A stretch of DNA of 36,422 nt from an uncultured Porphyromonadaceae bacterium (GTDB taxonomy: Bacteria > Bacteroidota > Bacteroidia > Bacteroidales > Muribaculaceae), in assembly GCA_902495075.1 (NCBI GenBank), contig CABUVO010000037.1, forward strand, positions 1 to 36,422, given 5' to 3'. Of the stretch, positions 26,313-33,418 are shown in pieces; position 1 is the first letter of the stretch, and each line of letters begins with the position of its first letter. The translations under genes and the position numbers were made by a program. The notes beneath the pieces were generated by a model. That model made no database searches and was not told the origin of the DNA. It saw only the letters and a list, made by a program, of their open reading frames with translations.

Positions 26313-28311
26313 AGATAGAATAGATCAGTTACGCACTGAGATCAACCGGCACAATCACAATTATTATGTGCTGAATTCTCCCGAAATCTCCGATAAGGAT
26401 TTCGATATGCTTCTCAAAGAACTTGAAGCGCTGGAGAAAGAATATCCCGAATTCTCAGATCCGGATTCTCCGACTCAGCGCGTAGGATCTGACCTTACGA
26501 AAGGATTCGAACACGTGATTCACGAGCGTCCGATGATGTCTTTGTCGAATACGTATTCCATTGAAGAAGTCGACGATTGGTTCAACCGCATGAAGAAATC
26601 TCTCGAAGGTGAGGATTTCAGCATTGTGGGTGAAATGAAATTTGACGGCACCTCCATATCGATCACTTATCGCAACGGCAGACTCGTAAGAGCCGTGACA
26701 CGCGGTGATGGTACTCAAGGTGACGACGTGACCGCCAACGTGCGCACGATAAGAAGCATTCCTCTCCAATTGCTTCCGGGTGACTGGCCTGAAGAATTTG
26801 AAATAAGGGGCGAGATTCTTATGCCGTGGGAAGTGTTCGAAAAACTCAATGCCGAACGCGCCTACAATGAAGAGCCATTGTTTGCCAATCCGCGCAATGC
26901 GGCTTCCGGCACGCTGAAGATGCAGGATCCCAAGGAGGTTGCCCGCAGACATCTTGACGCAAGATTCTATTATCTTCTCAGCGACAATCTCCCTGCCGAC
27001 AACCATTACGACAACATGCTTGCCGCCGAACACTGGGGATTCAAGGTCTCAAAGGCGATGGCAAAAATGCATACCCTCGAAGATGTTGACAAATACATCG
27101 AATATTGGGATGAACACCGAAAAGAACTTCCGGTTGCTACAGACGGTCTTGTCTTTAAGGTGAATTCTTTGCGTCAACAACTGAATCTCGGATTCACGGC
27201 GAAATCTCCGCGATGGGCGGTTGCATTCAAATTCAATCCGGAAAGAGCATGCACACCTCTGCGCTTCGTTTCATTTGAAACGGGGCGAATGGGGATTGTC
27301 ACACCCGTGGCGAATCTCGAGCCGGTGCAACTTTCGGGAACAATTGTAAAGCGCGCATCGCTGCATAATGATGACATAATGCAGGAGCTGGACATTCATG
27401 ACGGCGATTCACTTTATGTGGAAAAAGCGGGAGAAATAATCCCTCAGATCACAGGTGTTGAAAAATCATTGCGACCTGCGGATGCCAAGAAAATCACATT
27501 CGTGAGGAATTGTCCGGTCTGCGGCACCCCTCTCCAGCGAATATTTGGAGAAGCGGCATGGTGCTGTCCCAACAAATACGGATGTCGCCCTCAGATCACA
27601 GGAAGGATCGAACATTTCTGCGCTCGGCGCATGATGAACATCGACGGCATCGGAGAAGAGACCGCCGAACTTCTCTATGACAACGGACTCGTAGAGAATA
27701 TCGGTGAAATCTATGATCTTACGGTCGAAAAACTATCCGGTCTCGACCGCATAGGAGAAAAAACGGCACGTCGAATCATACAGGGTATTGAAGATTCCAA
27801 ATCTGTGCCATTCGAACGTGTGATATATGCCCTCTCCATCCCGAATGTCGGTGAGACTACTGCAAAACGTCTTGCGCGCGCTGTCGTCAGCATGGAGAAC
27901 ATGCAGGCTATGGAACTTGAACAACTCAGCTCCATACCGGACATCGGTCCGATAATCGCGAAAAACATCTATGACTTCCTGCGCGAACCGATAAACATGG
28001 AGAATATCTCGCGTCTCACGGCAGCGGGAGTTCAGATGAAAGTTGACGAAGAAAAGCTCAAACCCTCCGGCACAAGTCTCGAAGGGAAGACAATAGTAAT
28101 CTCCGGCACCTTTGCCCACCACAGCCGCGATGAGTATAAAGAAATCATCATGCGGGAAGGGGGGAAGAATGCCGGCAGCATTTCAAAGAAAACCTCATTC
28201 GTTCTCGCCGGAGAGAACATGGGACCGGCAAAACTCGAAAAATGCCGCCAACTCGGCATCCCCATCCTCTCCGAAGATGAATTCCTCTCCCTCCTCCCCT
28301 TCCACCTCTAA
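26302..28311 (+). CDS. ligA: NAD+-dependent DNA ligase LigA
   Basis: A 669-residue replicative DNA ligase. Domain Ia is residues ~1-70 (HNYYVLNSPEISDKDFDML). The adenylation lysine is K113 in VGEMKFDGTSISI, then GDGTQGDDVTANVRTI and FANPRNAASGTLK. The OB fold follows (VTPVANLEPVQLSGTIVKRA). A four-cysteine zinc finger is CPVCGTPLQRIFGEAAWCC plus the later cysteine in NKYGC. Helix-hairpin-helix repeats (IDGIGEETAELL, IPNVGETTAKRLARAV) and a C-terminal BRCT domain (~590-669, LEGKTIVISGTF) complete it. The pyrimidine-rich codons of the last ~10 residues merge into the repeat array after the stop. Confidence 0.97.
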   Translation: MNPKDRIDQLRTEINRHNHNYYVLNSPEISDKDFDMLLKELEALEKEYPEFSDPDSPTQRVGSDLTKGFEHVIHERPMMSLSNTYSIEEVDDWFNRMKKSLEGEDFSIVGEMKFDGTSISITYRNGRLVRAVTRGDGTQGDDVTANVRTIRSIPLQLLPGDWPEEFEIRGEILMPWEVFEKLNAERAYNEEPLFANPRNAASGTLKMQDPKEVARRHLDARFYYLLSDNLPADNHYDNMLAAEHWGFKVSKAMAKMHTLEDVDKYIEYWDEHRKELPVATDGLVFKVNSLRQQLNLGFTAKSPRWAVAFKFNPERACTPLRFVSFETGRMGIVTPVANLEPVQLSGTIVKRASLHNDDIMQELDIHDGDSLYVEKAGEIIPQITGVEKSLRPADAKKITFVRNCPVCGTPLQRIFGEAAWCCPNKYGCRPQITGRIEHFCARRMMNIDGIGEETAELLYDNGLVENIGEIYDLTVEKLSGLDRIGEKTARRIIQGIEDSKSVPFERVIYALSIPNVGETTAKRLARAVVSMENMQAMELEQLSSIPDIGPIIAKNIYDFLREPINMENISRLTAAGVQMKVDEEKLKPSGTSLEGKTIVISGTFAHHSRDEYKEIIMREGGKNAGSISKKTSFVLAGENMGPAKLEKCRQLGIPILSEDEFLSLLPFHL

Positions 28312-28372
28312 CCTCTCCCCTTCAACCTTCAACCTTTACCCTCTCCCCTTTAACCTTTAACCTTCAAACAAA
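28312..28372. repeat. Heptamer-like pyrimidine-rich array
   Basis: The gap between ligA and rpe is made of CCTCTCCCC, CTTCAAC and CTTTAAC units (for example CAACCTTCAACC, TTTAACCTTTAACC). The same C/T-rich character extends back into the last codons of ligA. Confidence 0.8.
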
Positions 28373-28376
28373 AAAG

Positions 28377-29021
28377 ATGCTCATATCTCCTTCATTATTG
28401 GCAGCGGATTTCACCAATCTCGCAAAAGACATAGAGATGATAAACAATTCTCAGGCTGATCTACTTCATCTCGACGTAATGGACGGCGTGTTTGTGCCCA
28501 ACATATCATTTGGATTTCCAGTGATGGAAGCCGTTGCAAAGATTTGCAAGAAACCACTTGACGTGCATTTGATGATTGTAGAGCCGGAAAAATGGATCTC
28601 TCAGGTGCGTGATCTGGGAGCTGAGATCATGAATGTGCATCAGGAAACCTGTCTTCATCTTTACAGCACAGTCTACCACATCCATGAAGCCGGAATGAAA
28701 GCCGGAGTAACATTATGTCCAGCCACACCCGTGTCAGTATTGGAAGATATAATCGGGGATATTGATATGGTTCTTCTCATGTCGGTAGAGCCCGGATTTG
28801 GAGGGCAACCCTTCATTCCGCACACCATCGAGAAAGTAAAACAACTGAAAGACTTGATTGCAAGAACAGGTTCCAAGGCACTGATAGAGATTGACGGTGG
28901 TGTCAACGAAAAGACCGGCAAATCACTCGCTGAAGCCGGAGCCGACATCCTCGTCGCCGGCAGCTACGTCTTCAAAGCCCCCTCCCCCGCCTCCGCCATC
29001 GCCACCCTCAAATCCCTTTAG
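28377..29021 (+). CDS. rpe: Ribulose-phosphate 3-epimerase
   Basis: A 214-residue TIM-barrel enzyme of the pentose phosphate pathway. Family blocks: ISPSLLAADFTNLAKDIEMI (start, Ser and Leu of the substrate site), DLLHLDVMDGVFVPNISFG (metal His and Asp), LDVHLMIVEPEKWI (metal His), VLLMSVEPGFGGQPFI, and ALIEIDGGVNEKTG (catalytic Asp). It ends AGADILVAGSYVFKAPSPAS with the phosphate-binding glycine loop. Length is normal. Confidence 0.97.
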   Translation: MLISPSLLAADFTNLAKDIEMINNSQADLLHLDVMDGVFVPNISFGFPVMEAVAKICKKPLDVHLMIVEPEKWISQVRDLGAEIMNVHQETCLHLYSTVYHIHEAGMKAGVTLCPATPVSVLEDIIGDIDMVLLMSVEPGFGGQPFIPHTIEKVKQLKDLIARTGSKALIEIDGGVNEKTGKSLAEAGADILVAGSYVFKAPSPASAIATLKSL

Positions 29022-29064
29022 AAACTGTTGGATTCGACACAGGCACTGAGTTTGAGGACATCCG

Positions 29065-29111
29065 GCTCTATGTCTCTGTAAGGTCGTTTAGACCCTCTGC
29101 ACCTAAAATCT
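29065..29111. repeat. Dispersed intergenic repeat, copy 1
   Basis: A 47-bp segment running from CTCTATGTCTCTG through GGTCGTTTAGACC to CCTAAAATCT. It is closely similar, base for base, to 36252-36298. The GGTCGTTTAGACC core is a near-palindrome. It lies in the gap between rpe and the DUF1016 gene; no promoter is clear in the rest of that gap. Confidence 0.75.
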
Positions 29112-29156
29112 CCATAGACTTTATATCTAAATTCCTATTTATCAACAATATAGACC

Positions 29157-30260
29157 ATGACAAATAATGACAATAAACCGGCATTTGTAAAACGTGATAT
29201 GATTATTGCGGGCAACGCGTATGCGCAGCTTTTGAGTTCGTTGAAAGAACGTTTCCGCAGATCGCAAATAAAGGCTGCCGTCAAGGTCAACACGACAATG
29301 CTGGAATATTACTGGTCTATGGGACGGGATATTTCAAGACTTCATGAAGCAGCCAAATGGGGAAGCGCATTCTTCGATTGTCTAAGTCTTGACCTCAAGA
29401 ATGCTTTCCCCGGTCAGACAGGTTTTTCCGTCACTAATATTAAGTATACCAAACGCTGGTATGAGTTTTATAATCAGAGTAATATAATTCGTCAACGAGC
29501 CGTTGACGAATTTGATATGCCAACTGATTTCGGCAAGGTTCCGTGGGGACATCATATAGACATCTTTACCCGCAGCAAGTCCGTTGATGAGGCACTTTTC
29601 TATATCGAAGAAACTATAAGAAATGATTGGAGCCGTCCTGAACTTGATGCCGAAATAGATGATAATCTCTATGGGAAGCGAGGTCACGCGCTTACCAATT
29701 TCGATGAGAAGTTGCCGGCTCCATATAGTGGTCTTGCAAAAGCCATATTGAAAAGTCCTTATGATTTCAGATTCATTGACAAGAAAATTACGACAGAGAA
29801 ACAATTGGAAGATGAACTTGCGGCCAACATCACCAGATTTCTTCTTGAATTAGGACAAGGGTTCGCGTATGTCGGTCGTCAGATGGAGTTGAAGATGCCG
29901 GGAGGCCAAACATTCATTCCCGATATGATTTTTTACCATACAAGGCTTAAATCGTATATCGTATGTGAACTTAAGGTCGTGCCATTTATTCCTGACTTCG
30001 CAGGAAAATTGAATTTCTATGTTTCAGCGGTTGATGAGCTGATGAAGCAATCTGATGATAACCCGACAATCGGATTGCTTATCTGTAAGTCGAAAGATGA
30101 TACGGTTGTTGAATGGTCGTTCCGAGGAATGAATCAGCCACTTGGAGTTGCCGAATATCAGCTTAAAGAATTTATTTCTAAAAAGGCCGCCAAGTTGCTT
30201 CCTTCCGAGGCTGAATTGCAGAACGTCATAGACACATACGATGAAGTATCGGATGATTGA
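29157..30260 (+). CDS. DUF1016/YhcG-family PD-(D/E)XK nuclease
   Basis: A 367-residue protein. The N-terminal DUF1016 domain (~18-170) has YAQLLSSLKERFRRSQIKAA, LEYYWSMGRDISRL and FPGQTGFSVTNIKYTKRWY. The C-terminal YhcG-type nuclease domain (~190-345) has GQGFAYVGRQMELKMPGG and a complete PD-(D/E)XK core: FIPDMIFYH (D256) and YIVCELKV (E271, K273). Members occur as solitary genes and inside defence or restriction islands; the substrate is not known. No methylase, helicase or toxin partner is adjacent. Intact catalytic residues suggest it is active. It is bordered by a dispersed repeat and an RNA-like region. Confidence 0.92.
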   Translation: MTNNDNKPAFVKRDMIIAGNAYAQLLSSLKERFRRSQIKAAVKVNTTMLEYYWSMGRDISRLHEAAKWGSAFFDCLSLDLKNAFPGQTGFSVTNIKYTKRWYEFYNQSNIIRQRAVDEFDMPTDFGKVPWGHHIDIFTRSKSVDEALFYIEETIRNDWSRPELDAEIDDNLYGKRGHALTNFDEKLPAPYSGLAKAILKSPYDFRFIDKKITTEKQLEDELAANITRFLLELGQGFAYVGRQMELKMPGGQTFIPDMIFYHTRLKSYIVCELKVVPFIPDFAGKLNFYVSAVDELMKQSDDNPTIGLLICKSKDDTVVEWSFRGMNQPLGVAEYQLKEFISKKAAKLLPSEAELQNVIDTYDEVSDD

Positions 30261-30514
30261 GATTTTCAATAATCAATATTCTACTAATCCAATCATCTGA
30301 GTGTTCAGCCACTCATCCATATGGCAGGACATTTATTGGGGTATAGGTTCATTCAGTCATACATCTAAACAAATGTTTGTATGTTCTGACGCTCATACGG
30401 CAAGCCAAAAAAATTTACGTGAATCCGGCAAATATATCGGGCGTATGGTCAGCGACTTGATAAAATCTTCTCCTCACGTTCAAATCTGAGTTTATCTTCT
30501 TAATTGCGTTTTTA
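30261..30514. other. Gap with no convincing gene
   Basis: The stretch after the DUF1016 gene holds one short open frame from GTG 30301 (62 codons), which I do not recognise and which has no visible domain. It may be a gene remnant. No repeat or terminator stands out. Confidence 0.4.
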
Positions 30515-30546
30515 ATTGTAAGAATAAAATTAAATCATTATTTTTG
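30515..30546 (+). promoter_or_regulatory. Strong Bacteroidota-type promoter of the candidate structured RNA
   Basis: ATTG at 30515-30518, a 20-nt spacer, and a perfect TAnnTTTG box (TATTTTTG, 30539-30546) match the Bacteroidota primary sigma pattern. The predicted start, about 30551, falls exactly at the base of a stable hairpin. Confidence 0.65.
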
Positions 30547-30550
30547 CAGT

Positions 30551-30868
30551 GCTAAACCATCTCGCAGAGGTCCGGTGGGCAATGTGGGAGGGTTGGCAGA
30601 CATAATAGTAATATAGCGTATACACAACGCTCTTTCTTGACGGTTTGAAATCTGGTAAATTTCTTATGATTAGTCAGGATTGTAGCAATGATGTAGATGC
30701 TTATGTGGATATGTATAACCATGACGCTACAAGATGTATTTCTTGTAACGTCTACATATATACATATTTGCGTGAGGCCTCTGCGTTATTGCTCGTTCTT
30801 CTAATCAGGGCATACCAGAGCCTCAAACCGGAGAACGGGCAATTGGTATTGACTCTCACGCTTTTTTA
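30551..30868 (+). ncRNA. Candidate structured small RNA (one ~318-nt or two shorter transcripts)
   Basis: Four ordered stems lie in this non-coding stretch. Hairpin 1: 30555-30566 with 30583-30594 (12 positions, two wobbles, one mismatch), extended by 30551-30552 with 30596-30597. A small AGCGT/ACGCT hairpin is at 30615-30631. Hairpin 2: 30709-30717 with 30759-30767 (9 bp), an internal loop, then 30723-30734 with 30741-30752 (12 positions, one mismatch). Hairpin 3: closing stem GCGTGAG/CTCACGC (30770-30776, 30855-30861), an 11/11-nt bubble, then a 14-bp stem with two wobbles (30788-30801, 30830-30843), followed by a run of six Ts. The bubble-in-stem shape recalls 6S RNA, but I cannot identify the family. 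It could also be a leader of the gene at 30922. Confidence 0.6.
30633..30663 (+). promoter_or_regulatory. Second candidate promoter inside the RNA region
   Basis: TTTC at 30633-30636, a 19-nt spacer and TAAATTTC at 30656-30663 (one mismatch to TAnnTTTG). Initiation about 30668 would give a ~200-nt RNA ending at the T-run. It is weaker than the 30539-30546 box. Confidence 0.35.
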
Positions 30869-30874
30869 TTTTTT
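30855..30874 (+). terminator. T-run terminator of the candidate RNA
   Basis: The 3' arm CTCACGC of the closing stem is followed at once by TTTTTTATTTTTTC, as in an intrinsic terminator. The 5' arm is at 30770-30776. Confidence 0.6.
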
Positions 30875-30921
30875 CACTCTGATATCGTGAGTCTTGTCAG
30901 AACAACAACAACTATTTCATT

Positions 30922-31341
30922 ATGAAACAGCTTAAAGGACTTGCTGCCTTATTGTTCCTCCTGATGATGACTGTCAGCGTAACCTCATGCGAAAAAGACG
31001 AACCTGGATCTCAGTCATCTCACGATTATTACACTGCTGAAGTCAGTGGAGATCCATCCTACTATTGGGTTATAGACATGAATCACGACTCCGGTCCTGG
31101 TTATGATGGCACATTCGTGATTCAGGCATGGTCGCTCGATGGTAAAAAGCTCGGAAATAAATCTTCTTATTCCGGTAAATACCAAATAAAGGATTCCAGA
31201 ATATATATTACATGGAATCATCAGTCAATGAACACAATGTGGGAGTTTTCTACTTCAGGAAGCATACGCATGATAGGATCTGCAAATCCGGAGGAATTGG
31301 CATATCTGACTTTCTATTATGGTGCACCGGATTTTGAATAA
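30922..31341 (+). CDS. Small lipoprotein of unknown function
   Basis: A 139-residue lipoprotein. The signal is MKQLKGLAALLFLLMMTVSV followed by TSC, lipobox Cys23. The mature protein starts EKDEPGSQ, an acidic stretch compatible with surface export. The rest is rich in aromatic and beta-forming residues (YYWVIDMNHDSG, YSGKYQIKDSRIYITWNHQS, WEFSTSGSIRMIG), resembling a small lipocalin-like barrel, but I do not recognise a family. It is 6 bp before the WG-repeat lipoprotein start, so they are almost certainly co-transcribed. Confidence 0.85.
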   Translation: MKQLKGLAALLFLLMMTVSVTSCEKDEPGSQSSHDYYTAEVSGDPSYYWVIDMNHDSGPGYDGTFVIQAWSLDGKKLGNKSSYSGKYQIKDSRIYITWNHQSMNTMWEFSTSGSIRMIGSANPEELAYLTFYYGAPDFE

Positions 31342-31347
31342 TTGACC

Positions 31348-33102
31348 ATGAAAAAAATATATATTATTACAGTCTTTGCTGTGTTGGCTGCCATTATGAC
31401 TGCATGTAGTGAATCGAAAAGCTCCAATTCACTTGATTATATAGCTGTCAAGACTTCGAAAGATGCTAAATGGGGATTCATTGGACCGGATGGAAAAATG
31501 CTTTATGAAGAGGAATTTGAGAAAACGCCATCACCTGTAATCAATGGATTCTTTACAGTAGAAGAGAATGACGGTATTTCTGTTTATAAAGCGGACGCGA
31601 AAAAACCTGAACTTGTGCCGGGTTGTGAAGATCTTGTTGATGCCGGCTATATGATAGATGGCGTCATACCTGTTACCCACAAAAATGAACGTATAAAACT
31701 TGTGGATGCTTCAGGAAAGGAAAAACTAACCTTCATGCCGGTTGATGGTAAGGAAATTATTGGAGTCAATAGAACTATAATTGATGGAACGTTGTGTTTC
31801 ATGACAGCAGACAATAAATGCGGTCTCATCAACACTGACGGGAAAGTTCTTGTTCCTGCCAAATATGACCTCTTGACCTATGCCGGAGAAGGAATGGTGT
31901 TTGTTGGTACGCTAACAACCCCTGATAGCCTCGGAATGACAAAGGTTGAATATTCTCTTCTTAACAAAGACGGAAAAGAGATAACCAAATTCAAGGATAG
32001 GATGAATTTGCACTCCCAATTTATTGATGGGAAAGCACTCGTGATGAAAAGCGATGAAAATATCCCCGGGTATATCGATAAAAAAGGATATTTCTCAAAA
32101 TTGCCGGCGAAAGTTCATGGTTTTGGTGAGTTTTTTAATGGTAAAGAATTCGCATTCATTACAGAAGATTATAAAACCGGTCTTATGAATCTTGAAGGTG
32201 AGATTCTGATTCGACCCAAATATGAATCGTTGGGTTTATATTCAGATGATAAGTTTTATGTAAAAGACGGTGATAAAAAATGGAGTATTCTCAGCAAAAC
32301 GGGAGAAAAAGAGAAAACCTTTGATGATTTTGAATATTTCATTTCTATGTATTCCAATAACTTAAATAAAACGAAATTTGAAGTTATTGCAGGAGAGAAA
32401 GACCATCAATATGATTTCTATACATTCGAGGGAAAATCTATTACACAGGAATCATTTTATGCCTTAAATTTCATTGTTAAATCTTCTCTGATTTATACAG
32501 ATTACTTCAACGCAGCTGAGGTTGGCAAGAAGATGGCATCCTTTGTTAATGATAATGGTGTAAACGGAATCTCTTTCGGGACCGATATCAGCAAACTTCT
32601 TCCCGAAGGCGCCAAAGCAATGACCTATTCAGATAAGTATTCTGTTGATCTCCCGGATATCTCTGGTGGCTACAAATGGACGCTGAAAATTACTGCCAAC
32701 ACATCCGGACCGATTGCATCTCCAGAGTATACTACAAAAACTGAGACCAGTAATAGGGATGGGTGGATCTTCACTTCCACTCGTCATCTTTTAAGTGGAT
32801 ACAAGTTTAATAATGCTAAAGTCTCCAGTTTCTCTATTATTGCTGAGTGTCATGAAGAATTTATTGAAGAAGCCTCCACTGCCATTATTGCTATCCTCAA
32901 GCAGCATGGATTCAAAGATTATAATCCCGACACCTACGAAAGCGAATTCATTTCAGTGCTAAGGAAGGGTGATATTGTTGCAAACGTCAATTATTATGGA
33001 GATGATAGCGACGGTCTTATTCTCCATGTATATCAAGATGATATTCCGGCAGTCGTAGAAACGCCAACCCACTCAGCGGTTGTGGACACACTTGCCAACT
33101 AA
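31348..33102 (+). CDS. WG-repeat lipoprotein
   Basis: The ATG at 31348 is preferred over an in-frame TTG at 31342. The protein has ~584 residues; the signal MKKIYIITVFAVLAAIMTAC ends in a lipobox cysteine. The N-terminal ~330 residues contain degenerate WG-type beta repeats, each with a (W/G)x-I/L-x-x-x-G-K pattern: WGFIGPDGKMLYE, CGLINTDGKVLVPAKY, YSLLNKDGKEITKF, PGYIDKKGYFSKLP, TGLMNLEGEILIRPKYESL and WSILSKTGEKEKTF. The C-terminal ~200 residues form a different domain (VNGISFGTDISKLLPEGAKA). WG-repeat proteins are thought to be binding scaffolds; partner unknown. A strong terminator follows. Confidence 0.85.
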   Translation: MKKIYIITVFAVLAAIMTACSESKSSNSLDYIAVKTSKDAKWGFIGPDGKMLYEEEFEKTPSPVINGFFTVEENDGISVYKADAKKPELVPGCEDLVDAGYMIDGVIPVTHKNERIKLVDASGKEKLTFMPVDGKEIIGVNRTIIDGTLCFMTADNKCGLINTDGKVLVPAKYDLLTYAGEGMVFVGTLTTPDSLGMTKVEYSLLNKDGKEITKFKDRMNLHSQFIDGKALVMKSDENIPGYIDKKGYFSKLPAKVHGFGEFFNGKEFAFITEDYKTGLMNLEGEILIRPKYESLGLYSDDKFYVKDGDKKWSILSKTGEKEKTFDDFEYFISMYSNNLNKTKFEVIAGEKDHQYDFYTFEGKSITQESFYALNFIVKSSLIYTDYFNAAEVGKKMASFVNDNGVNGISFGTDISKLLPEGAKAMTYSDKYSVDLPDISGGYKWTLKITANTSGPIASPEYTTKTETSNRDGWIFTSTRHLLSGYKFNNAKVSSFSIIAECHEEFIEEASTAIIAILKQHGFKDYNPDTYESEFISVLRKGDIVANVNYYGDDSDGLILHVYQDDIPAVVETPTHSAVVDTLAN

Positions 33103-33136
33103 CCACTTTTCCAATCATCAACTCTAATAACCAATC

Positions 33137-33176
33137 AAAAGGACACTGGGCAAAGTATTGCCGGTGTCCTTTTTCT
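33137..33176 (+). terminator. Rho-independent terminator after the WG-repeat gene
   Basis: A 13-bp stem (33137-33149 with 33161-33173, one wobble; arms start AAAAGGACAC and end GTGTCCTTTT) with an 11-nt loop and a T-rich tail TTTTTCTT. It lies 35 bp after the stop codon. Confidence 0.9.
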
Positions 33177-33316
33177 TAATTTAAAATTCCGTTTTAATCT
33201 TTAGGTGAAGCCGGTTGAGTGAAGGCACTCTTGGTGCCCCACCGATTGTCCTTGAGGTCGTTTATTATAGCCTATTTAGTAAACTTTTATCCCGGGAAAG
33301 ATTGTTATAATTGAAA

Positions 33317-33332
33317 TGGCACGATATTTGTT
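33317..33332 (+). promoter_or_regulatory. Sigma-54-like (-24/-12) promoter upstream of htpG
   Basis: TGGCACG, four bases, then TTGTT. GG and GT are separated by exactly 10 nt, the fixed sigma-54 spacing; the only departure in the core is GT instead of GC at -12. Transcription would start about 33343, giving a ~76-nt leader. Between the previous terminator and this site there is a small hairpin GGCAC/GTGCC (33224-33238). Confidence 0.5.
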
Positions 33333-33418
33333 TGAATAAAATATGCGGGCTGAAGACATCGCGTCTATGCTCTGCAATTTATAAATCATGCAAATTTTAA
33401 ATTAAATAACCCAGAAAA

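Noticed and set aside
28270..28311. Frameshift at the 3' end of ligA caused by the repeat array
   Set aside because: The BRCT domain runs to its usual length; only codon composition is biased.
30301..30489. A 62-codon GTG-started frame after the nuclease gene
   Set aside because: No family, no signal peptide and a weak start; could be a remnant, but not supportable as a gene.
30551..30597. Signal recognition particle or RNase P RNA
   Set aside because: AGGTCCGG is reminiscent, but the GGAAGGnAGCA motif of SRP RNA and the GAGGAAAGTCC motif of RNase P RNA are both absent.
30645..30890. An 81-codon plus-strand frame
   Set aside because: It coincides with the long stems and T-run of the candidate RNA, so the pairing constraint is the better explanation.
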